Assembly (NCBI RefSeq): GCF_014490785.1
Contig: NZ_CP051488.1
Coordinates: 4,973,618-5,037,617, forward strand
Direction of reading: 5' to 3'
Length of the DNA: 64,000 nt
Source: Kosakonia sp. SMBL-WEM22
GTDB taxonomy: Bacteria; Pseudomonadota; Gammaproteobacteria; Enterobacterales; Enterobacteriaceae
Positions 8,990 to 22,477 of the stretch are shown here, one piece after another. The translations under genes were made by a program, and so were the position numbers. The notes beneath the pieces were generated by a model. That model was given only the letters and a program-made list of their open reading frames with translations, was not told the DNA's origin and searched no databases. The number at the start of each line of letters is the position of its first letter. Position 1 is the first letter of the stretch.

Positions 8990-9091
8990 TTTTACGCCGC
9001 TTCTGCGTTGGCTGCCTTCGCTCGCAACAGTCACATACTTCAGTATGCTCCTGTTGTCTCGTCTCAGTTGCCGCCTTGCTGCTGCGTAAAA
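8990..9091 (-). repeat. ERIC-like element in the 23S-5S spacer
   Basis: A 102-bp imperfect inverted repeat is bounded by TTTTACGC and GCGTAAAA. Its core, read on the minus strand, matches the ERIC core (CAGGAGC, AAGTA, GTGACTG, GAGCG). The two nested stems differ from the usual ERIC consensus by paired changes. CCCCAG/CTGGGG is here CAACAG/CTGTTG, and CTTAC/GTAAG is here CATAC/GTATG. The 23S-5S spacer is therefore about 199 nt, roughly twice the E. coli length. Confidence 0.75.
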
Positions 9092-9163
9092 TCCTTCGGA
9101 CTTAACATCTAATCTGGTATCAGCTGAAAATCTTCTCTCACGCCAAAACATCTTCGGCGTTGT

Positions 9164-12069
<2,906 letters not shown>

Positions 12070-12174
12070 TCACAACCCGAAGATGTTTCGAGAACACCTT
12101 AAGTTGCGAAAATTTGAGAGACTCACGAACAATTCGCATTGTTCAGTGTTTCAATTTTCAGCTTGATCCAGATT

Positions 12175-12185
12175 TTTAAAGAGCA
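12175..12185 (-). promoter_or_regulatory. rrn spacer boxA antitermination site
   Basis: TGCTCTTTAAA lies in the tRNA-Glu to 23S spacer, the normal place for the second boxA bound by NusB/NusE. The rest of the 12070-12269 spacer holds processing-stem sequence only. Confidence 0.6.
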
Positions 12186-12269
12186 AATATCTCAGACATG
12201 ACTCGCTGTTCACACAGGAATCAGGTTTGAGATACATCGGCAGGTGACTTTCACTCACAGACCAGCAAG

Positions 12270-12345
12270 TGGCGTCCCCTAGGGGATTCGAACCCCTGTT
12301 ACCGCCGTGAAAGGGCGGTGTCCTGGGCCTCTAGACGAAGGGGAC
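12270..12345 (-). tRNA. gltU: tRNA-Glu (anticodon TTC)
   Basis: The 76-nt cloverleaf includes the encoded CCA. The acceptor stem GTCCCCT pairs with AGGGGAC, the anticodon loop carries TTC, and the T arm contains GGTTCGAATCC. It sits in the 16S-23S spacer, as in the rrnB, rrnC, rrnE and rrnG type operons of E. coli. The symbol follows E. coli rrnC because of the yieP flank. Confidence 0.98.
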
Positions 12346-12429
12346 ACAAAGTCTCACTCGCAAGACGCCTTGCTATTTACTTTTCATCAGACAATCTGTG
12401 TGAGCACTACAGGGAAAGGTTCTTTAAGG

Positions 12430-13971
<1,542 letters not shown>

Positions 13972-14101
13972 AAAGTTTGATGCTCATCGAATTAAACCGT
14001 AATGAATTACGTGTTCACCCGTGAGACTTGGTATTCATTTAGTGTCCGAGGACATTAAGAATCCATGTCACCTGAGTGCCCACACAGATTGTCTGATAAA
14101 T

Positions 14102-14113
14102 TGTTAAAGAGCA
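14102..14113 (-). promoter_or_regulatory. rrn leader boxA
   Basis: TGCTCTTTAACA is the canonical leader boxA that recruits the Nus antitermination complex. It lies about 130 nt before the 16S 5' end, downstream of P2. Confidence 0.85.
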
Positions 14114-14149
14114 GTGCCGCTTCGCTTTTCGCTGCGGCGCGGGGTGTGC

Positions 14150-14177
14150 ATATTACGCTTTCCCGCTGTGAAGTCAA
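14150..14177 (-). promoter_or_regulatory. rrn promoter P2
   Basis: On the minus strand, TTGACT (14172-14177) and TAATAT (14150-14155) are separated by 16 bp, closely matching E. coli rrn P2. Confidence 0.85.
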
Positions 14178-14247
14178 CTGATTATTTTCAGATTTCTTCA
14201 CCTGACAGACCGGTGTGTTTGCCGTTGTGCCGTGTCAGTGGAGGCGC

Positions 14248-14275
14248 ATTATAGGCAGTTAATTCCTGCTGACAA
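14248..14275 (-). promoter_or_regulatory. rrn promoter P1
   Basis: On the minus strand, TTGTCA (14270-14275) and TATAAT (14248-14253) are separated by the 16-bp spacer typical of rrn P1. The A/T-rich tract just upstream (about 14281-14330) fits an UP element, and Fis sites are likely beyond it. The GC-rich bases just after the -10 box resemble the discriminator used for ppGpp control. Confidence 0.88.
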
Positions 14276-14425
14276 CCCCTAATTTGAAAAAACTTTTCAA
14301 CCGTGTTTTTTTTCAACAAAGTGCGGTTAAAAGCGGCATAAATAGCGGGTTTTGCTGTTTTTACCACCACTTGTAGATATCGAATGGCATACTACCGAAT
14401 GAAATAAAGAAGAAGGAAGTGAGAA

Positions 14426-15115
14426 ATGCCTTTAAACGCACAGCAGCTTGCCGCACAGAAAAACATCTCCTGGGTCTTAGCCGAGAAACTGGCGCAGCAG
14501 ATCCTCAGAGGAGAGTATGTGCCGGGAACCATCTTGCCCGGCGAGATGGAGCTCGGCGAGAAGTTTGGCGTAAGCCGTACCGCAGTGAGAGAGGCAATAA
14601 AGACATTAACCGCGAAGGGCATGGTCTTACCCCGCCCGCGCATCGGCACACGCGTGATGCCGAAGGGGAACTGGAACTTCCTTGATACCGAGCTTCTCTC
14701 ATGGTGGATGAGCGAAGACAACTTCCAGGAAGTGATCCAACACTTTCTCGTTATGCGCGCCAGCCTCGAGCCGCAGGCCTGTCTCCTGGCCGCCACACTG
14801 GCAAGCGCCGAGCAAAAGGCTTATCTCAATACATTAATGGAAGAGATGGTGTGCCTGAAAAAGACGTTCAACCGTGAACGCTGGATAGAGGTGGACATGG
14901 CGTGGCATGAGCATATCTACACCATGAGCGGTAATCCTTTCCTTATCTCTTTCGCCACACTTTTCCACTCGGTTTACCATACTTACTTCACCTCTATTAC
15001 TGAGAACGAAGTGATTAAGCTGGATCTTCACCAGGCTATCGTCGACGCGATTCAGGAAAGCGACGGTGAGAGTGCGTGTCAGGCGTGCCAGAGATTGTTG
15101 AATTCGCCTAATTAA
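14426..15115 (+). CDS. yieP: GntR/FadR-family transcriptional regulator YieP
   Basis: This 229-residue regulator has an N-terminal winged helix-turn-helix (FGVSRTAVREAIKTL near residues 47-61) and a C-terminal FCD ligand-binding domain with conserved His residues (around WHEHIY). It closely matches E. coli YieP. GAAGGAAG precedes the ATG. It lies 10 bases upstream of hsrA in the same direction and is divergent from the rrn operon, the gene order seen upstream of E. coli rrnC. Confidence 0.95.
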   Translation: MPLNAQQLAAQKNISWVLAEKLAQQILRGEYVPGTILPGEMELGEKFGVSRTAVREAIKTLTAKGMVLPRPRIGTRVMPKGNWNFLDTELLSWWMSEDNFQEVIQHFLVMRASLEPQACLLAATLASAEQKAYLNTLMEEMVCLKKTFNRERWIEVDMAWHEHIYTMSGNPFLISFATLFHSVYHTYFTSITENEVIKLDLHQAIVDAIQESDGESACQACQRLLNSPN

Positions 15116-15125
15116 AGGAATGAGT

Positions 15126-16529
15126 ATGACAAAGAAGAAAGGGCGCAGTATGGCCGGGCTGCCGTGGATCGCCGCGATGGCCTTTTTTATGCAGGCGCTC
15201 GACGCCACCATCCTTAACACCGCCCTACCCGCCATTGCGCAAAGTCTTAACCGTTCACCGCTGGCGATGCAGTCCGCCATTATCAGTTACACCCTGACCG
15301 TTGCTATGCTTATTCCGGTCAGCGGCTGGCTGGCCGACCGCTTCGGCACGCGACGCATCTTTATGTTAGCCGTCAGCCTTTTCACCCTCGGCTCGCTGGC
15401 CTGCGCCCTCTCCAACTCTCTGGCCATGCTGGTTGTCTTCCGCGTGATTCAGGGGATTGGCGGGGCGATGATGATGCCGGTGGCGCGCCTTGCCCTGCTG
15501 CGCGCCTATCCGCGCAGTGAATTGCTGCCGGTACTTAACTTTGTCACCATGCCGGGGCTGGTCGGGCCGATTCTTGGGCCGGTGATGGGCGGCGTGCTGG
15601 TTACCTGGGCAAGCTGGCACTGGATCTTTCTAATTAATATTCCCATTGGTGTCGCCGGGTTGCTCTATGCGCGTAAATATATGCCGAACTTCACCACGCC
15701 GCGCCGCAGTTTTGATATGTGGGGCTTCCTGCTGTTCGGCTTAAGCCTGGTGCTCTTCTCAAGCGGCATGGAACTGTTCGGCGAGAAAGTGGTTGAAACC
15801 TGGCTTGCCCTAAGCATTATCTTCAGCGGCATTGCCCTATTGCTGCTCTATATTCGCCACGCCCGCCGCCACCCGACGCCGCTTATCTCGCTCAATCTCT
15901 TCAAGACGCGCACCTTCTCCGTCGGCATCGCCGGGAATATCGCTTCGCGCCTCGGCACCGGCTGCGTTCCTTTCTTAATGCCACTGATGTTGCAGGTTGG
16001 CTTTGGCTATCCGGCGCTGATCGCTGGTTGCATGATGGCCCCCACGGCTCTGGGCTCCATTCTGGCGAAATCGACCGTCACGCAGATCCTGCGCTGGTTT
16101 GGCTATCGCAAAACACTGGTTGGCGTCACGCTCTTTATTGGTGTGATGATTGCGCAGTTCGCCCTGCAAACCCAGGCGATGGCAATCTGGATGCTGGTGC
16201 TGCCGCTGTTCATATTAGGGATGGCGATGTCGACGCAGTTTACCGCCATGAATACCATCTCCCTTGCCGACTTAACGGATGAAAACGCCAGCAGCGGCAA
16301 TAGCGTGCTTGCGGTAACGCAGCAGCTGTCGATAAGCCTCGGTGTGGCGGTGAGCGCAGCGGTGCTGCGTTTTTATGAAGGGTTCGATGGCACCAATACC
16401 GTTGAACAGTTCCACTACACCTTTATGACGATGGGCGCAGTAACGGTAGTCTCCGCGTTAACCTTTATGCTGTTGAAGGCGAAAGATGGCCGCAACCTGA
16501 TCAAGGAGCGCCACAAAAAATCAGGCTGA
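15126..16529 (+). CDS. hsrA: MFS drug-efflux-type transporter HsrA (YieO)
   Basis: This is a 467-residue inner-membrane transporter of the 14-helix DHA2 family, with motif A near ADRFGTRR (about residues 70-77) and a run of hydrophobic helices throughout. E. coli HsrA (YieO) is poorly characterised, and its substrate is unknown. Two ATGs are possible at 15120 and 15126. AAGGA at 15115-15119 is too close to the first, so the second is preferred. The 3' end overlaps the convergent rbsR by nine bases. Confidence 0.92.
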   Translation: MTKKKGRSMAGLPWIAAMAFFMQALDATILNTALPAIAQSLNRSPLAMQSAIISYTLTVAMLIPVSGWLADRFGTRRIFMLAVSLFTLGSLACALSNSLAMLVVFRVIQGIGGAMMMPVARLALLRAYPRSELLPVLNFVTMPGLVGPILGPVMGGVLVTWASWHWIFLINIPIGVAGLLYARKYMPNFTTPRRSFDMWGFLLFGLSLVLFSSGMELFGEKVVETWLALSIIFSGIALLLLYIRHARRHPTPLISLNLFKTRTFSVGIAGNIASRLGTGCVPFLMPLMLQVGFGYPALIAGCMMAPTALGSILAKSTVTQILRWFGYRKTLVGVTLFIGVMIAQFALQTQAMAIWMLVLPLFILGMAMSTQFTAMNTISLADLTDENASSGNSVLAVTQQLSISLGVAVSAAVLRFYEGFDGTNTVEQFHYTFMTMGAVTVVSALTFMLLKAKDGRNLIKERHKKSG

Positions 16530-17513
16530 ACCGCGCTCCATTAAGACAGGCGTCAGCTGTAGGCGCTGTTGCTGCAGGCTCGGGTCGGCAATACGGTGGA
16601 TCAGCACATCAATCGCCAGCTCACCCAGTTCATCCTTTGGCTGATGGATAGTGGTGAGCGGCGGCGTCATATAGCGCGCCAGCTCAATATCGTCGTATCC
16701 GACAATCGCCATATCCTGCGGGATCGACAGCCCCGCCTGGTAGAGCGCCTGATAAGCGCCGACCGCCATCGCATCATTGCCGATAAATACCGCCTGCGGG
16801 CGCTCATCCATCGCCAGCAGACGCTGCATCGCCGTCAGGCCACCGCCAAACTCGAAATCACTCTCGATCTCGTCGCCGTCGCGAATCGTTAACCCGGCGC
16901 GCGCCATCGCCTCACGATACCCCTCCAGCCGCAGCCGGGAAGGCGTTTTATCCAGCGGGCCGGTAATACAGGCGATACGCGTCATCCCTTTATGGATGAG
17001 ATACTCCGTCGCCATCATGCCGCCCAACAGCGAGTTATCTTGGATCAGATCGCTGTCGCCATCGAACGGTGCCCAATCCATCATCACGGTGGGAATCGAA
17101 GGGTAACGGCTCATGATGACTTGCGAAGGCTGATGCGTTTCGGTACAGAGCAGAAGCAGGCCGTCGACGCGCTTTTGCATCAGCGTTTCCAGATTGCGGT
17201 TCATCCGCTGTTCGTCGCCTTCGGTGTTGCATAACACCAGGCTATAACCCCGCTCAAAGCAGCTGCGCTCTACCCCGCGCACCAGCTCAGAGTAAAAAGG
17301 GTTGGTACTGGCAGTGATCAGCATCCCGATCGTGCGTGTCTGCTTAAGCTTCAGGCTGCGTGCCACCGCGGAAGGCGCATAGTTCAGTGAGGCGATCGCA
17401 GCATCCACCTTCTCGCGAATTGCGTCACTGACAAAACGATCATTATTAATGACGTGGGAGACGGTAGAGGTAGAAACGCCCGCCAGGCGGGCAACATCCT
17501 TCATGGTGGCCAC
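16521..17513 (-). CDS. rbsR: ribose operon repressor RbsR
   Basis: This is a 330-residue LacI-family repressor that releases DNA when ribose is bound. The N-terminal helix-turn-helix and hinge run from MKDVARLAGVS to about residue 60, followed by a periplasmic-binding-protein-like sensor domain. It is nearly identical to E. coli RbsR. It is the last gene of rbsDACBKR, three bases after rbsK. Matching palindromic operators precede rbsD. Confidence 0.97.
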   Translation of the reverse strand: MATMKDVARLAGVSTSTVSHVINNDRFVSDAIREKVDAAIASLNYAPSAVARSLKLKQTRTIGMLITASTNPFYSELVRGVERSCFERGYSLVLCNTEGDEQRMNRNLETLMQKRVDGLLLLCTETHQPSQVIMSRYPSIPTVMMDWAPFDGDSDLIQDNSLLGGMMATEYLIHKGMTRIACITGPLDKTPSRLRLEGYREAMARAGLTIRDGDEIESDFEFGGGLTAMQRLLAMDERPQAVFIGNDAMAVGAYQALYQAGLSIPQDMAIVGYDDIELARYMTPPLTTIHQPKDELGELAIDVLIHRIADPSLQQQRLQLTPVLMERGSA

Positions 17514-17516
17514 GCG

Positions 17517-18446
17517 TCACCCCTGCTGAGCGAGAAAATCATCAATCTCATTACGCCAAGGAACCGAAGGCTGCGCGCCTTTGCGCGTCACGGCGATAGC
17601 CGCCGCCGCATGGGCAAAGCGGATCGCCTCATCCAGCGGCTTCTCTTCCAGCAGCGCGGTCATCAGCGCACCGTTAAAGGTGTCGCCCGCAGCGATAGTA
17701 TCAATGGCTTTTACCTTGAAACCCGGTACCCGCTTGCCTTCGCCGTTTACACTGGCCCATACACCGCGGCTGCCGAGAGTAATGATGACCGTCCGGATGC
17801 CTTTATCATGCAGGACCCGTGCGGCACGCGCCGCATCTTCATCACTGGAAACCGCGATGCCGGTGAGTTTTTCCGCTTCGGTCTCATTAGGGGTAATGAT
17901 GTCCACCAGCGCCAGTAGCTCATCAGAGAGTTGCCGTGCCGGAGCAGGGTTTAGCGCGACCGTAGTCTGGTTTTGCTGTGCAATACGGGCGGCCGACAGC
18001 ACGCTCTCAACCGGTGACTCCAGCTGCATTAACAGCGCCGACGCCTCGGCAATTAACGTCTGCTGTTCAGCCACGCGTTCGGTGGTGAGCGCCGCATTCG
18101 CACCGGCATGAATACCGATGACATTCTCCCCTTCGCCGTTAACGAAAATCAGCGCTACGCCGGTCGACTCACCCGCAACCACGCTCACAGGCGCCACATC
18201 AATATTGTCGCTGGCGAGCTGCTTACGCACACGCGCACCGGTATCGTCATCGCCGGTGCAGGCAATAAACGCGATATCCGCGCCGCTGCGTCCGGCCGCG
18301 ACGGCCTGATTGGCCCCTTTGCCGCCGAATGCCACCTGGTAGTGATTGCCGGTTACGGTTTCGCCGGGAGTCGGGAAAGATTCAAGGTTAAGAATGTGAT
18401 CGGCATTGATACTGCCAAGAACGACGAGTTTGCCTGCGGTTTTCAT
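17517..18446 (-). CDS. rbsK: ribokinase
   Basis: This 309-residue PfkB-family kinase phosphorylates ribose to ribose-5-phosphate for the pentose phosphate pathway. The substrate motif GGKGANQAVAAGRSG lies near residues 40-54, and the catalytic DTIAAGDTFNGAL near residue 250 holds the general-base Asp. The frame opens nine codons earlier, but ATG 18446 gives the E. coli length. Confidence 0.97.
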   Translation of the reverse strand: MKTAGKLVVLGSINADHILNLESFPTPGETVTGNHYQVAFGGKGANQAVAAGRSGADIAFIACTGDDDTGARVRKQLASDNIDVAPVSVVAGESTGVALIFVNGEGENVIGIHAGANAALTTERVAEQQTLIAEASALLMQLESPVESVLSAARIAQQNQTTVALNPAPARQLSDELLALVDIITPNETEAEKLTGIAVSSDEDAARAARVLHDKGIRTVIITLGSRGVWASVNGEGKRVPGFKVKAIDTIAAGDTFNGALMTALLEEKPLDEAIRFAHAAAAIAVTRKGAQPSVPWRNEIDDFLAQQG

Positions 18447-18466
18447 GATGAGCGTGTCCATAAAGT

Positions 18467-18488
18467 GCGCCACCGCGAACGGTGGCGC
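18467..18488 (-). terminator. rbsB-rbsK intergenic hairpin
   Basis: A perfect 9-bp stem, GCGCCACCG/CGGTGGCGC with a TTCG loop as read on the minus strand, lies between rbsB and rbsK. It lacks a long T-run, so it more probably stabilises the upstream mRNA or attenuates rbsKR than fully terminates. Confidence 0.6.
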
Positions 18489-18557
18489 GTGCCATGCTTT
18501 TCTTTTATTACCTTGTCCCTCAGGCTGACAGAACGTACATCGAGCCTGAACGTTCTG

Positions 18558-19448
18558 TTACTGCTTGATGACCAGTTTCAGGTCAACCGGATTTTTAGCG
18601 TAAACTTTTTCGCCTTTCAACACTTTGTCTGCGGTATCAACGCCTTTCGCGCCAATCTGCTCCGGCAACTGGGCAACAGTAGCGGCCAGTTTGCCGTCGT
18701 TAACCGCTTTTTCGCCGTCCGGCGTACCGTCAAAACCGACCACTATCACGTCGCTTTTGCCCGCAGTCTGCAGCGCGCGCAACGCGCCGAGTGCCATCTC
18801 ATCGTTCTGGGCGAAGACTGCCTGCACGTCCGGATGGGCGGTCAGCAGGTTCTGCATCACGTTCAGACCTTTGGTGCGGTCGAAGTCAGCCGGCTGGCTG
18901 GCGAGGACGTTGAATTTGTGCGCTGCGACTGCCTGCTGGAAACCTTCACCACGCTCACGCGCGGCAGACGTCCCGGCAATGCCCTGCAGTTCGATCACTT
19001 TCGCGCCTTCGCCCGCTTTCTTGGCGATGTAGTCACCGGCGATTTTACCGCCGAGCACGTTATCAGAAGCGATATGGCTTACCACTTCACCGCTGCTGGC
19101 AACGCGGTCGAGCGTGATCACCGGGATTTTGGCCTGGTTAGCCATCTTAATGGCGTTACCCACCGCATCGGAATCGGTCGGGTTGATCAGCAGAAGCTTG
19201 GTGCCGCGAACGGTTAAATCCTGGACGTTGGCCAGCTCTTTTGCCGGGTTGTTCTGCGAGTCCAGCACGACCAGGTCATAACCCAGCTTGTCGGCCTCTT
19301 TCTGCGCGCCATCCTTCAGCGAGACGAAGAAGGGGTTATTCAGGGTGGAGATCACCAGAGCAATAGAGTCTTTCGCCATCGCGTTCGCACTTACCGTGGC
19401 GCTCAGGGCAACAGCAGAAACCAGAGTGGCCAGTTTTTTCATGTTCAT
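18558..19448 (-). CDS. rbsB: D-ribose-binding periplasmic protein RbsB
   Basis: This is the 296-residue high-affinity ribose receptor for the RbsABC transporter. The signal peptide runs from MNMKKLATLV to ANAMA (residues 1-25). Conserved ligand-contacting regions STLNNPFF and SDNVLGG are visible. AGGA is correctly spaced for the ATG at 19448 rather than the one at 19454, giving the E. coli start. Confidence 0.97.
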   Translation of the reverse strand: MNMKKLATLVSAVALSATVSANAMAKDSIALVISTLNNPFFVSLKDGAQKEADKLGYDLVVLDSQNNPAKELANVQDLTVRGTKLLLINPTDSDAVGNAIKMANQAKIPVITLDRVASSGEVVSHIASDNVLGGKIAGDYIAKKAGEGAKVIELQGIAGTSAARERGEGFQQAVAAHKFNVLASQPADFDRTKGLNVMQNLLTAHPDVQAVFAQNDEMALGALRALQTAGKSDVIVVGFDGTPDGEKAVNDGKLAATVAQLPEQIGAKGVDTADKVLKGEKVYAKNPVDLKLVIKQ

Positions 19449-19474
19449 GTTCATGAGTCCTGTTGTGTAGGGAA

Positions 19475-20440
19475 TTACTGCTTTTTGTTGTCTACCAGCA
19501 CCGCCAGCAGAATCACTACTGCTTTAACGATCATCTGGTAATAGGAAGAAACGCTCAACAAATTCAGGCCATTATTAAGGAAGCCAAGAATCAATGCGCC
19601 GATCAATGTCCCAACAATCCGACCTTTCCCGCCGGCAAGGCTGGTACCGCCCAGTACTACTGCGGCAATCGCATCCAGCTCATAACCCGCGCCCGCGGTT
19701 GGCTGCGCTGAGGAGAGACGCGCAACTTCAATAATGCCCGCCAGCGAGGCCAGCAGGCCGCTCAGGGAGTAGACGATAATTTTGACTTTATCGACGCTAA
19801 TACCGGAGAGGCGCGTCGCCGCTTCGTTACCGCCCAGCGCATAGATGTAGCGCCCCAGACGGGTATGATGTAACAGATACCAGGCGGCAATAAAGACCAC
19901 GGCCATGATCCATACCGGCGTTGGCACACCGAGCGGGCGACCGATACCGAACCAGCCAAAAATATCGGCGTTAGCGGTGAAGCCGGTATTCGCGGGGCTG
20001 CCGTTGGTGTAAACCAGCGTCACGCCGCGCAGCAGCAGCATCATCACCAGCGTGGCAATAAACGCCTGAACGCGGCCTTTAGCGACGATGGTGCCGGTCA
20101 CAGCACCGACCGCCGCGCCCAGCGCCAGCGCACCCGCCACCGCCACCAGCGCATTCACCTCCATACCCACCAGCGAGGCGGCAACCGCGCCGGTGAGCGC
20201 CAGCAGAGAACCGACGGACAGATCGATTCCCGAGGTCAGGATCACCAGCGTCATGCCCACCGCCATAATGGCGTTCACGGAGGTCTGCTGGAGAATATTC
20301 AACAGGTTATTGACGGTAAAAAAGTTGGGACTCATGGTCGAAACGATGGCGATCAGCACCAGCAGGGCAATCAGCGATTTTTGTTCCATCAGCCACGCTT
20401 TGCTGAAATAGCGGCGACCAGAAACGGCCTGGGTAGTCAT
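19475..20440 (-). CDS. rbsC: ribose ABC transporter permease RbsC
   Basis: This is the 321-residue inner-membrane permease of the ribose importer (AraH/RbsC family). It has hydrophobic helices throughout and the family loop LAGGKGRIVGTLIGA near the C-terminus. It lies five bases downstream of rbsA and 26 upstream of rbsB. Confidence 0.97.
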   Translation of the reverse strand: MTTQAVSGRRYFSKAWLMEQKSLIALLVLIAIVSTMSPNFFTVNNLLNILQQTSVNAIMAVGMTLVILTSGIDLSVGSLLALTGAVAASLVGMEVNALVAVAGALALGAAVGAVTGTIVAKGRVQAFIATLVMMLLLRGVTLVYTNGSPANTGFTANADIFGWFGIGRPLGVPTPVWIMAVVFIAAWYLLHHTRLGRYIYALGGNEAATRLSGISVDKVKIIVYSLSGLLASLAGIIEVARLSSAQPTAGAGYELDAIAAVVLGGTSLAGGKGRIVGTLIGALILGFLNNGLNLLSVSSYYQMIVKAVVILLAVLVDNKKQ

Positions 20441-20445
20441 CTCTC

Positions 20446-21951
20446 TTACTCCTGATTCACACGATTAAGCTTGCCCACAGCGGCAGCCATCAACACTTCC
20501 TGAGTGGCCTGCTCGCGCGTGAATTCCCCGCCGAGATGCCCTTCATGCATCACCATGATCCGATCGCTCATACCTAACACTTCCGGCATTTCCGACGAAA
20601 CAAGAATGATGCTCAGGCCATCGGCCTTGAACTGGTTAATAAGTTGATAAATCTCTTTCTTCGCTCCGACATCCACGCCGCGCGTCGGCTCATCGAGGAT
20701 TAGCACTTTCGGGCGAGTCATCAGACCGCGCGCAATCGCCACTTTTTGTTGATTACCGCCGGAGAGCAGACCAATCTGCTGCTCCATTGATGGCGTTTTA
20801 ACATTGAACAGACGAATAAAATCACTTACCGCCTGCTGCTCTTCTTTATGCTTCAGGTTGCCGCCCGTGCGGCTGAAGTAGCGCAGCGCAGTCAAAGACA
20901 TGTTCTCTTTTACCGACATGCCGAGCACCAGCCCGTCGCGTTTGCGGTCTTCGGAGATGTAGACAATGCCGTTCGCCAGCCCATCCTGCGGCGTTTTGGT
21001 GATCACTTCATGACCGTCGAGGGTGACATAGCCGCTGGTGCGCGGCAGTGCGCCATATAGCACTTTCATCAGCTCGGTACGCCCGGCCCCCATCAGCCCG
21101 GCAACGCCGAGGATCTCGCCTTTGCGCAGCGTAAAGCTGACGTTATCAACCCCCGGCCCGCAGAGATTATCGACCTTCAAACGAACTTCGCCCGGCGCTT
21201 TGTCCAGACGCGGATATTGATCTTCCAGTTTGCGGCCGACCATCATCTCAATCAGCGTATCTTCCGTCAGCGTCGCGACCTCGCGCTCGGCAATAAACTG
21301 CCCGTCGCGAAACACGGTAACGTCATCGCAAATCTCGAAGATCTCCTTCATGCGGTGGGAGATATAGACGATGCCGCGCCCCTGCGCTTTCAGTTCGCGG
21401 ATCACGCGAAACAGTGACTCGGTTTCAGTATCGGTCAGCGCATCGGTCGGCTCATCCATAATGATGACCTGCGACTCATAGCTCATCACTTTGGCGATTT
21501 CGACCATCTGCTGATCGCCGATGGAGAGCTCACCTACCGTGCGATCGCTTTTAAAGCGCAGATTGAGTTTGGCCAGCAGCGTGTTGGCTTCGGCGAACAT
21601 CTTTTTCCAGTCGATTTTGCCGAAGCGGTTAACAAACTCGCGGCCAAGAAAGATGTTCTCGGCAATGGTGAGCTGCGGAATCAGGTTCAGCTCCTGGTGA
21701 ATAATGCCGATGCCCGCTTCCTGAGAGGATTTTGGCCCGCTGAAGGTGGTCTCTTTGCCCAACCAGAGCAGCGAACCGGCGTCGCGGCTGTAGATGCCGG
21801 TCAGCACTTTCATCATTGTCGACTTTCCGGCGCCATTTTCACCGACCAGCGCCATCACGCGGCCGGAATAGACGTTTAGCGCCGCGCCGGAGAGGGCTTT
21901 GACGCCGGGAAAGGATTTATCAATGCCTTTAAGTTGCAGTAATGCGTCCAT
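20446..21951 (-). CDS. rbsA: ribose ABC transporter ATP-binding protein RbsA
   Basis: This 501-residue protein carries two fused ATPase domains. The first has GENGAGKST and the signature SIGDQQM. The second has a degenerate Walker A (GLMGAGRTE) with the signature LSGGNQQK, typical of sugar importers of this class. The frame continues 55 codons upstream into rbsD, but the start at MDALLQLKG matches E. coli and lies seven bases after rbsD. Confidence 0.97.
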   Translation of the reverse strand: MDALLQLKGIDKSFPGVKALSGAALNVYSGRVMALVGENGAGKSTMMKVLTGIYSRDAGSLLWLGKETTFSGPKSSQEAGIGIIHQELNLIPQLTIAENIFLGREFVNRFGKIDWKKMFAEANTLLAKLNLRFKSDRTVGELSIGDQQMVEIAKVMSYESQVIIMDEPTDALTDTETESLFRVIRELKAQGRGIVYISHRMKEIFEICDDVTVFRDGQFIAEREVATLTEDTLIEMMVGRKLEDQYPRLDKAPGEVRLKVDNLCGPGVDNVSFTLRKGEILGVAGLMGAGRTELMKVLYGALPRTSGYVTLDGHEVITKTPQDGLANGIVYISEDRKRDGLVLGMSVKENMSLTALRYFSRTGGNLKHKEEQQAVSDFIRLFNVKTPSMEQQIGLLSGGNQQKVAIARGLMTRPKVLILDEPTRGVDVGAKKEIYQLINQFKADGLSIILVSSEMPEVLGMSDRIMVMHEGHLGGEFTREQATQEVLMAAAVGKLNRVNQE

Positions 21952-21958
21952 GATCGCC

Positions 21959-22378
21959 TCAGAAGGTGACGCCGGCACAGAGAATGATATTCGCAAACGG
22001 GGAGCACTCCCCGCTGCGAATAACCGCCTGACTACCTGCGGTCTCTTTTTTAAATTGTTCGTGCGTAACGTACCGCACTTCGATGGTATTCCCCTGGTGT
22101 TGCTGCAGCTGCTCAAGGTGAGTGAGCAACGTTTCGTGGAGCTGCGGATTCAACTGCTTGATCTCCGACGCGATGATTGCGGCCTCAACCTGCATTTCTG
22201 CGGTCACCACTTCCAGCACCTGCATAAAGGAAGGCACGCCCTGAGTTAACGCCATATCAATGCGTTGCGTAGTGCGCGGTACCGGCAACCCGGCATCACA
22301 TACCACCAGCGTATCGGTATGACCAAGACGAGAGATGACAGACGAAATATCAGCGTTCAGAACACAACCTTTTTTCAT
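21959..22378 (-). CDS. rbsD: D-ribose pyranase RbsD
   Basis: This 139-residue cytoplasmic enzyme interconverts beta-pyranose and beta-furanose forms of ribose so that ribokinase can use it. The N-terminal segment contains LGHTDTLVVCDAGLP, with the conserved catalytic His. It is the first gene of the operon, immediately behind RbsR and CRP sites. Confidence 0.97.
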   Translation of the reverse strand: MKKGCVLNADISSVISRLGHTDTLVVCDAGLPVPRTTQRIDMALTQGVPSFMQVLEVVTAEMQVEAAIIASEIKQLNPQLHETLLTHLEQLQQHQGNTIEVRYVTHEQFKKETAGSQAVIRSGECSPFANIILCAGVTF

Positions 22379-22390
22379 ATTCTTGCTCCA

Positions 22391-22410
22391 TGAGCGAAAC
22401 GTTTCGCTGA
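22391..22410. promoter_or_regulatory. primary RbsR operator
   Basis: AGCGAAACGTTTCGCT is a perfect 16-bp palindrome 13 bases before the rbsD start, the same sequence and position as the E. coli rbs operator. It covers the predicted transcription start; the -10 box is TACACT at 22415-22420 on the minus strand. Confidence 0.9.
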
Positions 22411-22461
22411 CGGCAGTGTAGTACGAAGATTGTTCTAAAAACTATCGCCTGATTGAAGAAG

Positions 22462-22477
22462 TGTGATCGAAATCGAA
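22462..22477. promoter_or_regulatory. CRP site of the rbs promoter
   Basis: TGTGA-N6-TCGAA has one perfect CRP half-site and one 3/5 half-site. Its centre is about 61.5 bp upstream of the predicted start near 22408, the classical class I position. The weak -35 region fits CRP-dependent activation. Confidence 0.6.

Noticed and set aside
18108..19217. 369-codon frame opposite rbsK and rbsB
   Set aside because: Antisense to two conserved rbs genes and crosses their intergenic hairpin; no plausible start.
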